In this document: positions 33,766-42,647 of the stretch, piece after piece
How the letters are laid out: the number at the start of each line of letters is the position of its first letter
Numbering within the stretch: position 1 is the stretch's first letter
Assembly: GCF_030250645.1 (NCBI RefSeq)
Contig: NZ_JASSVS010000002.1
Span: 124,001 to 188,000 of the forward strand
Length of the DNA: 64,000 nucleotides
Direction of reading: 5' to 3'
Source of the DNA: Marinobacter azerbaijanicus
GTDB lineage: Bacteria > Pseudomonadota > Gammaproteobacteria > Pseudomonadales > Oleiphilaceae
Translations under genes and position numbers: made by a program
The notes under the pieces: generated by a model
Told to the model about the DNA's origin: nothing
Seen by the model: only the letters and a program-made list of their open reading frames with translations
Databases searched by the model: none

Positions 33766-36411
33766 TCAATTAGAAATCGTTATCTCACCATTCGTCAGGA
33801 GATTGGCTTCGATGTCCGCCTCATCAAACCAGAACTGGCGATAGTCCTCTTCAGAATACCGCAGGCTTTGGTCATTGAAGTGGGTCGAATCTGAATCAGA
33901 CGACTGTGAGTAGCTTGTCAGCCCATAGGCCACTGGCCCCTGTTCTGTAAACTCAAGACCGAAGTGCCAACTGGTGCCTCTGGCCATCTGCCATCCCTCA
34001 CCAGACTGGTCAGAGAGCCCTGCGGTATTGGAAATAACGCTAGGAGCAATCCGTGGAAAGACGGTGTCTTCAGCTACCGGGCTCGTCACCACCCCAATCG
34101 CGTTAAACGCACCGTCAATGGAGCCATCCCCACCATGCCACGGAAACGGGTTACCAAGAGTTGTTGGTGCGCCGCCTGGTGGAACACCACCTGTGGGCTG
34201 GTAGTACTGAACGTCTCCCAGAGGTGAGTCGTAGGCAATATTGACAGAATCAAGCGCTTCCAGACCATCCGCCAGCGCAATCAACATCGTATCGTCAGCG
34301 GTTCCAGCATTCGCTGCCGAGGGAGTCGACGGTGTCGCGACAGGATCGGCTGCGTCGAACGGCACAGTCAGATCCGTCCCGAAGTCATCCCGGTAATTGG
34401 CGATAAACACTCTGAAGACATGAGCACCGATACTGTCGGTGTTGTAAACACCGTCCCAGCTCTGCAGCACGTCACATGCCGTATCGACGGTGCGTGCACC
34501 TCCGGCGGACAGGTTAACGGGGGTCGCTCCGATCGTTGTGCATCGAGACCTGAGCTCTGTCAGGAACATATCCGTGTACCAGGTACGGTTGTTGTAGATC
34601 ACTTCGATGAGATCAATAGCCCCGAACTTTCCATCCTGCCCCGCCGGTGCTCGATCCGCAAAACCGGCATCCATAGGATTCTTCAGCATTGAGATCCCGA
34701 TGCGAGTCCGCGGGTTAAGCGGCGTTTCCTCAGAACCAAAGAGCGGCGAGAAGCCCGTCAGGAACTGATCCGGGTTGGTCGACCAATAGCTGTCATTGGA
34801 ATTCTGCACCCAGTCCGCACGGAGCATCTGAGGGCGCTGTTCAAATGGCACCAGACCATTACACTCCCCCTCAACCCAGTCGTCCCGGGACTTACTTCCA
34901 TCCAGGAGAGTCAGGCCACTGTTAAACAACTGGTTGTAGCCAGCACTAACCGAGCGCTTGAAGTCCACCACCGCCAGAGCCGCGCTGGAAAGATTCGGCA
35001 CAGAGCTGCTGTCGATGTAGTAGGCATTGCCCTGATCGTCAGCGTAGGTTGTGTTGGTCCAGAACGTTGTTCCGCAGTTTTCGAACACCTCCTGAAATTC
35101 ATTAAGGTTTGACGCCTGACTCATCTGAAGCCAGGTGTCCAACAGCCTCTCGGTACGGGCATTAGCATCGCGGTAGGTGTAAGCAGTTCCATCGGCGCCC
35201 CATGCAGGAAGTCCACCACTTGTTACCGCGTCGGCCGCCAACATCGGGCCGTACTCCGAGAAGTAGAATGTTTTCTCCAGCACAGTCGGCGAGGGAGAAC
35301 CATTGTTCACTTCAATCTGATAAGTCTCAGATGTGATGGGCTTCTCTACTCCGTCCTTTATATAAGTAAAGTTGTCTCCATCTTTCAAAGTGAGCTCATA
35401 TAGCGTAAAGCGACGACTGGTGGTCACTGTGTGTGACCATGCCAGGTGTTCGTTGAAGTTGATCAAAGGGATGGCTGTGCCAAGCAGACCTGCTCCGTTG
35501 GTGTTCAGGTAACCCGGCACCGTCATCTGAACCTGATAGAGCCTGCGATGGCCTGTGTAGGGAAAGTGGGGGTTTGCCAGCAAGGCCCCTTTGCCCTGCT
35601 CTGACATTTCGCCACCGATGCCCCAAGCGTTACTGCCCAAGCCAATATCCTGAAAGTCACTTTGGCTCGAGGCGCCGACACGAGCGTTGGCCACCATGCG
35701 CTGAAGCTCTTGCCCCTGTTCTTCGATCGATAGGCCTGTCGTATTTGTAACTGGGGTTGGCAGAGGCGACTCACCCTGTGGCACGGCGACAAAAACCGCT
35801 CCCGTTGCAAACAAGGCCCCACTGGCATACTGACCTACGATTCTGTAATGAGCGAACAAATCCACCGGCGTGATTTCTTTTACCCACGGCTGGTTGCGGC
35901 ATTCTGCCGGAAGATCACCGGATGGTGTTTCGCTCACATACTTGTTGTAACCTGCGGCAAAGCCCTCAATCATGGCGCGGGTTTCAGCGCTCAGGTTGGG
36001 ATACTCCTCCTCTGCGCCACTGAGGATCTGTTGCGCCTTGTAGCTGAAATCGTTGATGACGTTAATATCGCCCGGCCCGGGGCCGAAGTACTTGGCCCGC
36101 TCACTTCTGGCCTTGACGATGGCTTCGGCAAGTAGACAAACATTGTCCTGTGTTTGGGCATAGCCCGCACCAAAAGCTGCCGAGGCCAGATTATCCGCTT
36201 TTACATGGGGGACCCCGTTGGTCGTTCTCCTTATGGTTGCCTCAAATTTGCCGTCCGCCGGGAAAAGCTGTTCGTTCACTGTGCTGCCGGAACCCGAAGA
36301 GCTGCTACCGTCGAAACATCCTGTAATCAGAAAGCCGCTGGCCAGCGCCACTCCAGCAGCTTTCAATGCGCCTTTACCAGCGCTCCTGAAAGGTTTGCGA
36401 AGCAATTTCAT
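33766..36411 (-). CDS. Penicillin acylase family lipoprotein (Ntn hydrolase)
   Basis: 881 residues from the ATG at 36411. Lipobox FLITGC (Cys32) followed by FDGSSSSGSGS linker. The alpha part has GVPHVKADNLASAAFGAGYAQTQDN; autoproteolysis should expose Ser260 of GLGSNAWGIGG as beta-chain nucleophile, with LLANPHFPYTG following, as in acyl-homoserine-lactone acylases (PvdQ, QuiP) and aculeacin acylases. The C-terminal third includes the conserved HGG region (FPWHGGDGSIDGAFNAIG). Likely cleaves acyl-amide substrates at the cell surface or periplasm; AHL quenching is possible but unproven. Signal and linker resemble those of the convergent lipase. Confidence 0.88.
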   Translation of the reverse strand: MKLLRKPFRSAGKGALKAAGVALASGFLITGCFDGSSSSGSGSTVNEQLFPADGKFEATIRRTTNGVPHVKADNLASAAFGAGYAQTQDNVCLLAEAIVKARSERAKYFGPGPGDINVINDFSYKAQQILSGAEEEYPNLSAETRAMIEGFAAGYNKYVSETPSGDLPAECRNQPWVKEITPVDLFAHYRIVGQYASGALFATGAVFVAVPQGESPLPTPVTNTTGLSIEEQGQELQRMVANARVGASSQSDFQDIGLGSNAWGIGGEMSEQGKGALLANPHFPYTGHRRLYQVQMTVPGYLNTNGAGLLGTAIPLINFNEHLAWSHTVTTSRRFTLYELTLKDGDNFTYIKDGVEKPITSETYQIEVNNGSPSPTVLEKTFYFSEYGPMLAADAVTSGGLPAWGADGTAYTYRDANARTERLLDTWLQMSQASNLNEFQEVFENCGTTFWTNTTYADDQGNAYYIDSSSVPNLSSAALAVVDFKRSVSAGYNQLFNSGLTLLDGSKSRDDWVEGECNGLVPFEQRPQMLRADWVQNSNDSYWSTNPDQFLTGFSPLFGSEETPLNPRTRIGISMLKNPMDAGFADRAPAGQDGKFGAIDLIEVIYNNRTWYTDMFLTELRSRCTTIGATPVNLSAGGARTVDTACDVLQSWDGVYNTDSIGAHVFRVFIANYRDDFGTDLTVPFDAADPVATPSTPSAANAGTADDTMLIALADGLEALDSVNIAYDSPLGDVQYYQPTGGVPPGGAPTTLGNPFPWHGGDGSIDGAFNAIGVVTSPVAEDTVFPRIAPSVISNTAGLSDQSGEGWQMARGTSWHFGLEFTEQGPVAYGLTSYSQSSDSDSTHFNDQSLRYSEEDYRQFWFDEADIEANLLTNGEITISN

Positions 36412-36554
36412 AGTTGTTTGTCCATTGTGGTTGTTATGAGTGAGCCAAAGATGACTCACTCTCACAAATTAGCAGACAAACACATCAACCGCTAAACACT
36501 GACGCCACGTTCAGTCTTTATTTTCTGTAGCCCCCGGGACAGCCTACGGGCACA

Positions 36555-37673
36555 TCAAACAGCATCATTATCCGCACCCAACGTTCGCCCTACATAGCGT
36601 GTCTCACAGGGGGTTGCGCTGAACTTGATCGGATGCCCGATCTGCCTCTGCACCCCACCACCCGCTTTGGCCACCTCGATAACCATGTTGCGTGCTTTCA
36701 TCTGAGGATGCTCAGCAGCCTCGGTAATCGTCAGAACCGGCTCAACACAGGCATCAAGGCCTGCAAACACCTCTTCCCACTCCTTCAGGGTTTTCTGGGC
36801 GAAAGCGGCCTTCAGGGCCTCACGGATGGTTTGCTGGTGGTCCGGGTTCTGGCTGAGCGCGAAGCTTTTCATTTCCGGGATATCCAGGGCATCGCACAGC
36901 CGGGCCGAGAACTGTGGCTCCAGGCTGCCAACGGATATCCAGCGGCCATCGCTGGTCTGGTAATAGTCGTAGAAGGTACCGCCGTTGAGCAGTGTGCTCT
37001 CGGGTTTCTGTTCCTGGCCACCTGCCAGTGCGGCTGCTCCGGCCATACCATTCATGGCAAAAGCGGCGTCGGTCATGCTGACGTCGATGTACTGCCCTTC
37101 TCCGGTCTGCTGCCGGTGTATGACTGCTGCCAGGATGCCCATGACCGCATGGTGGGAGCCGCCAGCCACGTCAGCTACCTGAATGCCCAGCGGAGGTGGC
37201 CCGGATTCCTTGCGGCCGCTGTGACTGGAAACGCCAGCCAATGAAAGGTAGTTGATGTCGTGGCCGGCGCGGTCCTTGTAGGGGCCGGTCTGGCCGTAGC
37301 CGGTAATGGCGCAGTATATGAGGTTGGGGTTGATGGCTTTCAGGGTGTCATAACCGATGCCCAGCCTGTCCATAACGCCCGGACGAAACTGTTCAATCAC
37401 AACATCATAGTCCTTCACCAGCTGCTTGATTTTATCTGCACTGCCCTCTTTCTTGAGATCCAGACCAAGAGAGCGCTTGCCGCGGTTCAGGAAGGTGTGG
37501 GCGGTGCTTACGCCGTCTTCCAGAGGAGGCATGACCCGGGTCAGGTCGAGGCGGTCCGGGGCTTCGACCCGCAATACATCAGCCCCCATATCCGCCAGCA
37601 GCATGGTGGCGTAGGGGCCAGGGAGTAACGTGCTGAAATCCAGAACCTTGAGTTGGCTTAGCGGGCCGGGCAT
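36555..37673 (-). CDS. CaiB/BaiF family (class III) CoA-transferase
   Basis: 372 residues from the ATG at 37673, with AAGGAG six bases upstream; the upstream extension to 37805 overlaps the divergent regulator and is rejected. Moves CoA between acyl groups. Seen: LDFSTLLPGPYATMLLADMGADVLRVE, FLNRGKRSLGLDLK, the GYGQTGPY block, catalytic Asp168 in VADVAGGSHH, and GEGQYIDVSMTDAAF. The closest match by pattern is to alpha-methylacyl-CoA racemase/CaiB-type enzymes; the actual acyl substrate is unknown. Divergent from an AraC-type gene with a 75-bp shared promoter region, so probably controlled by it. Confidence 0.9.
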   Translation of the reverse strand: MPGPLSQLKVLDFSTLLPGPYATMLLADMGADVLRVEAPDRLDLTRVMPPLEDGVSTAHTFLNRGKRSLGLDLKKEGSADKIKQLVKDYDVVIEQFRPGVMDRLGIGYDTLKAINPNLIYCAITGYGQTGPYKDRAGHDINYLSLAGVSSHSGRKESGPPPLGIQVADVAGGSHHAVMGILAAVIHRQQTGEGQYIDVSMTDAAFAMNGMAGAAALAGGQEQKPESTLLNGGTFYDYYQTSDGRWISVGSLEPQFSARLCDALDIPEMKSFALSQNPDHQQTIREALKAAFAQKTLKEWEEVFAGLDACVEPVLTITEAAEHPQMKARNMVIEVAKAGGGVQRQIGHPIKFSATPCETRYVGRTLGADNDAV

Positions 37674-37748
37674 GCAAATCTCCTTATGGTTGCATTGTAA
37701 GCGAGGGGTTTTATGATGGGCCTCATTCAAACAAGGATAAAGGATGAC

Positions 37749-38768
37749 ATGTCGGAACTCACGGTTTCCAGACACTTTGTAGAGGCCGCACTGATCGGCG
37801 CCCAAAAGGCCGGTTTTGATACCCGGACCATCCTCAGGGATGCCGGCATATCACCGGATCTGCTGAAAATCGAGATGGCCCGGGTAAGCAGCACCCAGTA
37901 TAGCCGCCTGATGCAGGCCACCTGGAACGTGATGGAAGATGAGTTCATGGGCCTGGGGCCGCGGCGCTGCCGTACCGGCACCTTTGCCACGATGTGCGCC
38001 CTGGTCATCGATTGCCCCAACCTGGAGGCGGTTTACCGCCAGGCCTACGACTTCTGCCGGCTCTTTGAACCCATGGTGTCCATGAAGCTGGAGGTGGATG
38101 ACAAGGCTGCGCGGCTGGTAACGGTGATTGAAGGTGATATCGACGACCCGATGTACTTTTTCCGGGAAAGCATTCTTGTCATCTGGCACCGGCTTGGCAG
38201 CTGGCTGATCGGGCAGCCAGTGGAACTGCTCAAGGCTGAATTCAATTATCCGCGCCCTCCCCATGGCGACGAGTACCGGCATATTTTCCATTGCCCATTG
38301 TCGTTTGAAGCCCGTGAAACGGCGCTGACCTTCGACAAGCGCTTCCTTCAGGCACCGGTAATCCGCGACAAACCGGAAATGCGACAGTTCCTGAAAACCT
38401 CTCCGGCCGACCTGTTGTCGCGCCCGGATGAAAGCAACACCTTCACTGGCCGCATCCGTGCGCTGATTGGCCGGGACTTCACCCGATCCCTGCCCGATTT
38501 CGAATGGATTGCCACCGAACTCCATACCAGCCCCCAGACTCTGCGGCGGCGATTGAAGCAGGAAAACACGTCTTTTCAGGAGATCAAGGATCTGCTGAGG
38601 CGGGATATGGCCATCTACTATCTGTCACGACCAGACCTGCCCATCAACGACATCGCGTTTCGGGTGGGGTTCACTGAGCCGTCCACCTTCCACCGAGCCT
38701 TCAAGAAATGGACCGGGGTCACCCCCGGCGCTTACCGCGAGGGTGAACGGGGTCAGCTGCCGGACTGA
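37749..38768 (+). CDS. AraC-family transcriptional regulator
   Basis: 339 residues from the ATG at 37749 (AAAGGA just upstream; an in-frame ATG at 37713 is less well placed). N-terminal ligand-binding domain of the Arabinose_bd/OruR type (residues ~15-200), then a C-terminal pair of helix-turn-helices (SPQTLRRRLKQENTSFQEIKD, DLPINDIAFRVGFTEPSTFHRAFKKWTGVTPGAYR). Regulators of this class often activate a divergent catabolic gene, here the CoA-transferase. The last 16 bp overlap the convergent TPR-like gene. Confidence 0.92.
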   Translation: MSELTVSRHFVEAALIGAQKAGFDTRTILRDAGISPDLLKIEMARVSSTQYSRLMQATWNVMEDEFMGLGPRRCRTGTFATMCALVIDCPNLEAVYRQAYDFCRLFEPMVSMKLEVDDKAARLVTVIEGDIDDPMYFFRESILVIWHRLGSWLIGQPVELLKAEFNYPRPPHGDEYRHIFHCPLSFEARETALTFDKRFLQAPVIRDKPEMRQFLKTSPADLLSRPDESNTFTGRIRALIGRDFTRSLPDFEWIATELHTSPQTLRRRLKQENTSFQEIKDLLRRDMAIYYLSRPDLPINDIAFRVGFTEPSTFHRAFKKWTGVTPGAYREGERGQLPD

Positions 38769-39619
38769 CCGGCACCCTGCATCGTCTTTATCAGCCGGCC
38801 GAGGGTGCGGGCGATTTCTTCCGTTTTTTCGCTGTCGAGACTCAGCTTCATCAACCGCGAGCCATCCCGCGGGTCGTATATCCAGCAACTGCTGCTGGAA
38901 CCGTCACAATTCCACTCGACCTGGGGATTAACGCCGAACACCCCCATTGATTCTGTTGTCTTCACTACACGTTCATTGTCTTCGCGACGGGATTCCTGAA
39001 TGCTGATCACGTCGTTGCGTTTGTCAAGCTTATAGGCAATGTCGGCAGGCTCATCGAGCCTCACGATTCTTTGGTCACTTCGCCATCCTGCCCCCTCGAG
39101 AAGCGTATTGGCGTGCATAATCAGGGCTTGTGCATCGGAATCCACCAGATACAACTGCTTCAACTTATCCAGCGACTGGTTACCGGCAGGCTCGATAATT
39201 GCGACCTGCTCACTCTTGTCCTGACTGCTATTACTGGCGCGGGCCCCTTCTTTCTTGCGCGCTTTTTCAACGCTGGTGATCAGTTTGAGCGCGTCGTTAT
39301 AGTGCTCCCCTTCCGCGCCCGCCTGGCTAACGTACTTTTCCAGTGCCGCCTGGGCCTCATTGAGATGACCGGACTCCCGCATCACCCGTCCGCGAAAATA
39401 GAAATAATCCGCAGGTTTATTCCCCTCCAGTTGCTGAAGCCGGTTCAGGTATTCACCGGCCTCGCCCCAGTTTTCCGCGGTAACGGCCTCTTCGGTGGCC
39501 AGCATCAATCGGCGGATTTCATGCTCGGGTTCCAGGGCATTGACCTGGCCGGTCATCAGTAGCGATGCCAACACGAAGCCGTAAACTGAACTGCGCCCGA
39601 CTCGGGTTCTCTTCACCAT
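38753..39619 (-). CDS. Exported TPR-like protein of unknown function
   Basis: 288 residues. Signal peptide (VYGFVLASLLMTGQVNA, cleavage near residue 28), then helical tetratricopeptide-like pairs (ENWGEAGEYLNRLQQLEG, DYFYFRGRVMRESGHLNEAQAALEKYVS), a charged linker near residue 120-140, and a C-terminal globular domain with a Cys pair (WNCDGSSSSCWIY) that could form a disulfide in the periplasm. I do not recognise a family for the C-terminal domain. Lies 5 bp downstream of rmuC and probably shares its transcript. Confidence 0.78.
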   Translation of the reverse strand: MVKRTRVGRSSVYGFVLASLLMTGQVNALEPEHEIRRLMLATEEAVTAENWGEAGEYLNRLQQLEGNKPADYFYFRGRVMRESGHLNEAQAALEKYVSQAGAEGEHYNDALKLITSVEKARKKEGARASNSSQDKSEQVAIIEPAGNQSLDKLKQLYLVDSDAQALIMHANTLLEGAGWRSDQRIVRLDEPADIAYKLDKRNDVISIQESRREDNERVVKTTESMGVFGVNPQVEWNCDGSSSSCWIYDPRDGSRLMKLSLDSEKTEEIARTLGRLIKTMQGAGQSGS

Positions 39620-39624
39620 TTCAT

Positions 39625-41040
39625 CTACTCCTGCTGGTTTTCCCGGGCGGTGTCCATTTCGGCATCCACTTCCGCCTGATCCATAATGGCTTTCGGGAGT
39701 TCTTTTTTAACACGAACACCCAGCTCCACAAAGCGATTGGCCTGGGAGATCAGATTTCCCCGGCCACGGGTGAGGGTGTTCATTGCCGAATCATAGGTGC
39801 CCTGGGCGGTGTGCAGCTGAGTCCCCAGCTTTTCCATGGCCTCCACGAATACCCTTAGCTTGTCATAGACAGCGCTTGCCCTGTCCGCAATCCGGCGCGC
39901 ATTCTGGCTCTGGCGTTCATATCGCCAGATATTTTCGATGGTGCGCAACGTGGCCAGTAATGTAGTTGGTGTAACCACAATAATCTTTCGCTCAAATGCT
40001 TCTGCGAATAGGTTCTCGTCCTGCTGAAAAGCGGCAACAAATGCCGGCTCGATGGGCATGAACAGAAACACGAAATCCGGTGAATGCAAGCCATGGAGCT
40101 GGCTGTAGTCCTTCTCGCTCAGTGTGCGTATGTGGTTGCGCACGGCCTCCACGTGCTGCCTGAGGGCCTCCTCCCTGGCCGTTTCATCCTCCTCTGTTGC
40201 CCACTGCTGATAGGCCACCAGGGAGACTTTCGAGTCCACCACAAGGTTGCGTTTGTCGGGTAGGTGCACGATCACGTCCGGGCGTAACAGCTGGTTGTCA
40301 TCGCCCCGGTAGCTGCCCTGGGTTTCGTACTCTACACCCTTACGCAGACCGGAACGCTCCAGCACACGCTCGAGGATCAGTTCCCCCCAGTTGCCCTGGA
40401 TTTTCTTGTCGCCTTTCAGGGCTTTGGTCAGGTTGGAGGCCTCTTCGGTAATCTGGCGATTCAGCTCCTGCAGGGATTTGATCTCGCTTCGCAGCGCCTG
40501 GCGATCACGGGTTTCACTGGTGTAGACATCCTCCACCCGCTTGCGGAAATCCTGCAACTGATCGCGGAAGGGGTTCAGAAGCGTGTCGATACTGGTACGG
40601 GTCTGCTGGCTGAAGCGCTCGCTTTTCTGTTCGAAAATACGGTTGGCCAGATTCTCGAATTCCTGCTTCAGCGCATCGCGGTTACGCTCCAGCAGTTCCA
40701 GTTTTTCCGTGGTTGCCCGCCGCTCCTTGTCCAGGGTGACTTCCTGTTCTCTGAGGGCAACCCGGGCGTCACCAATCTCTCGGGAAAGCTCGTCGGCACG
40801 CCGCTGCTGGGCCTGCCTCTCTGCCTCAAGCTGCTCGATTCGCGCCAGCCGGGAACGGCTTTCAGACTCCAGCCCGGCCACCTGGTTCTCCAGCGTTGCA
40901 GCGCGCTGACGCCAATACTCGGTGGCGCGGTTACCCTTCACCACCAGGAAAGCCAGAAGACACAGAACCAGAGCCAAAATAATTGCCAGCAGCATGATTT
41001 CAGGCTGGTTTTCCATAACATTAGCAATGGCCTCAGGCAC
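39625..41040 (-). CDS. rmuC: DNA recombination protein RmuC
   Basis: 471 residues. One N-terminal membrane helix (LLAIILALVLCLLAFLVV), a long coiled coil to about residue 190, then the RmuC nuclease-fold domain (KIQGNWGELILERVLERSGLRKGVEYETQ, DVIVHLPDKRNLVVDSKVSL, FLFMPIEPAFVAAF, VVTPTTLLATLRTI). RmuC limits recombination at inverted repeats and DNA damage sites in E. coli. Size and domain order are normal. Confidence 0.93.
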   Translation of the reverse strand: MPEAIANVMENQPEIMLLAIILALVLCLLAFLVVKGNRATEYWRQRAATLENQVAGLESESRSRLARIEQLEAERQAQQRRADELSREIGDARVALREQEVTLDKERRATTEKLELLERNRDALKQEFENLANRIFEQKSERFSQQTRTSIDTLLNPFRDQLQDFRKRVEDVYTSETRDRQALRSEIKSLQELNRQITEEASNLTKALKGDKKIQGNWGELILERVLERSGLRKGVEYETQGSYRGDDNQLLRPDVIVHLPDKRNLVVDSKVSLVAYQQWATEEDETAREEALRQHVEAVRNHIRTLSEKDYSQLHGLHSPDFVFLFMPIEPAFVAAFQQDENLFAEAFERKIIVVTPTTLLATLRTIENIWRYERQSQNARRIADRASAVYDKLRVFVEAMEKLGTQLHTAQGTYDSAMNTLTRGRGNLISQANRFVELGVRVKKELPKAIMDQAEVDAEMDTARENQQE

Positions 41041-41307
41041 CCTGATCTCCTCGACTGGTTACTTGAAAATGATAACGCGGCCACAGTTTACCGTATCAGC
41101 GGAACCTTTTATCGCATCGCCCCGTCAGATACTTGTTGTTACACGTTCAAAAAACGACTGTTTGGCAAAAATTTCAGCCCGAGGCATCCGACTCTGGACT
41201 CGGTACGTAATATCATCTAAAACGGTAAAAGGCGTTGGTTGACGCCGACAAAGACCGTACGGCTGGTTACCGAGGTCCCTGAGCAGTATAAAGGACGGAA
41301 ATCTGAC

Positions 41308-41685
41308 ATGCTTAAAGAGCTCTGGAGAAAACTGGGATCGGAACTGTCCCCTTCCGCGTGGCCGGAAGCGCAGGACAGCCAGCAAAGCCGCCGCGGAACG
41401 AAGGACGGTCGTGGTCAATTCCGCATACTGCCTCACATGACCCACACCGGAGAGTTCCATCTGGAGCGCCTGACCGGCATCCTGAAGGGGCGCTATGGCA
41501 AGACGTTCAGCAACAATGGTGACGAGTCCATCCGGGACCTGATCCACTTTGCGTCCCGTATCCAGGACCAGGATGTTCAGCGCGAGCTACTGCTTTTCTA
41601 TCTCAATTGTTCCCCGATTGTTCAGGAATATCTCCGCTCCGAGGAGGTGCTTGCCGAGAACCACTTCCTGTCCAGGACATTCTAG
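41308..41685 (+). CDS. Conserved-looking small protein, unknown function
   Basis: 125 residues from the ATG at 41308 (AAGGACGG upstream; an in-frame TTG at 41239 is weaker). No signal peptide or membrane segment. A basic, Ser/Gln-rich N-terminal part is followed by HTGEFHLERLTGILKGRYGKTF and an alpha-helical end (DLIHFASRIQDQDVQRELLLFYLNCSPIVQEYL). I do not recognise a family. It precedes the retropepsin-like operon by 164 bp on the same strand. Confidence 0.6.
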   Translation: MLKELWRKLGSELSPSAWPEAQDSQQSRRGTKDGRGQFRILPHMTHTGEFHLERLTGILKGRYGKTFSNNGDESIRDLIHFASRIQDQDVQRELLLFYLNCSPIVQEYLRSEEVLAENHFLSRTF

Positions 41686-41849
41686 AACAGATAATCCCGC
41701 TGTTACTGATCTGTAAACCCTCCTGACACCTATGTTGTTGTATACTTTCGCTATGTGAAAGATACAGCTTGCCCTTGGGGCAGAGACTTTAATTGCGGTA
41801 CGGTAATCCGGAATTTGAGAATTCACCGCCGCGAGTTCAGGGGTTTTGG

Positions 41850-42647
41850 ATGTTTTTTATGCGCTCAGATTGGGGAAGGCTGACGGCGGCCACGATTTTT
41901 CTGTTTGTATTGTCCGGCTGCACGGCGGATCGATACTTCATGGTGGCAAAGGAAGACCTTGAGACCCTCAACCAATCGGTCGAGGAACAGACCGAGCAGG
42001 TTTCCAGTCTTGAGAGCCGCACAGAAGAAAACTACCAGAATCTTACCCGCCTTAACGAAGACTCGACCAAGAGCATTCTGCAAGCGATAACAGAACAGGT
42101 TAAGAAGCCCACCTGCCCTCCGGCACCCAAAGAACCGGTCTGCACCATGAACCAGGCTGGCGATAATGATGGCAGAGCCGACCGGCTCGAGGGCAAGGTT
42201 ATTGTTGGCAAAGTTGAAAAATTCTATCTGGTCGGCCCTGGGTTTGTTTATGACGCTCGCATTGACAGCGGGGCTGAAACTTCATCACTTGATGCCAGAA
42301 ACATTACCCGCTTCGAGCGGGATGGCAGTAACTGGGTTCGGTTCGATGTTCCGGTGCCGGGGTCCGATGATCTTGAAACCATCGAGCAGGAAGTTTCCCG
42401 CCGGGTCAAAATCATCCAGTCGACCACGGACGAATCCGAACGGCGTGTGGTGGTCGAGTTGCAGTTCATGATCGGTGATCACCGGCAACAGGCGGAATTT
42501 ACCCTGACGAACCGCGAACACCTGTCCCATAGTGTGCTGGTCGGGCGCAATATATTGAGAGACGTTATGTTGATTGACGTTGGCAAGGAATTCGCCACCG
42601 AACTGCCGGAATCCCTGCCCGCAAAAGACAACGGGGATGAGTCTTGA
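41850..42647 (+). CDS. Retropepsin-like aspartic protease lipoprotein (RimK-linked 'zinc protease' family)
   Basis: 265 residues from the ATG at 41850 (a second Met at 41859). Lipobox VLSGC (Cys24), then a coiled coil (EDLETLNQSVEEQTEQVSSLES, to about residue 85), a Cys/Pro-rich hinge (CPPAPKEPVC) and a retropepsin-like domain with DARIDSGAETSSLDA, Asp139 being the putative catalytic Asp, and LVGRNILRDVMLIDV at the end. Family members are annotated as ATP-dependent zinc proteases only because they neighbour RimK-like ligases; the DSGA motif argues for an aspartic protease. First gene of a three-gene coupled operon. Confidence 0.85.
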   Translation: MFFMRSDWGRLTAATIFLFVLSGCTADRYFMVAKEDLETLNQSVEEQTEQVSSLESRTEENYQNLTRLNEDSTKSILQAITEQVKKPTCPPAPKEPVCTMNQAGDNDGRADRLEGKVIVGKVEKFYLVGPGFVYDARIDSGAETSSLDARNITRFERDGSNWVRFDVPVPGSDDLETIEQEVSRRVKIIQSTTDESERRVVVELQFMIGDHRQQAEFTLTNREHLSHSVLVGRNILRDVMLIDVGKEFATELPESLPAKDNGDES

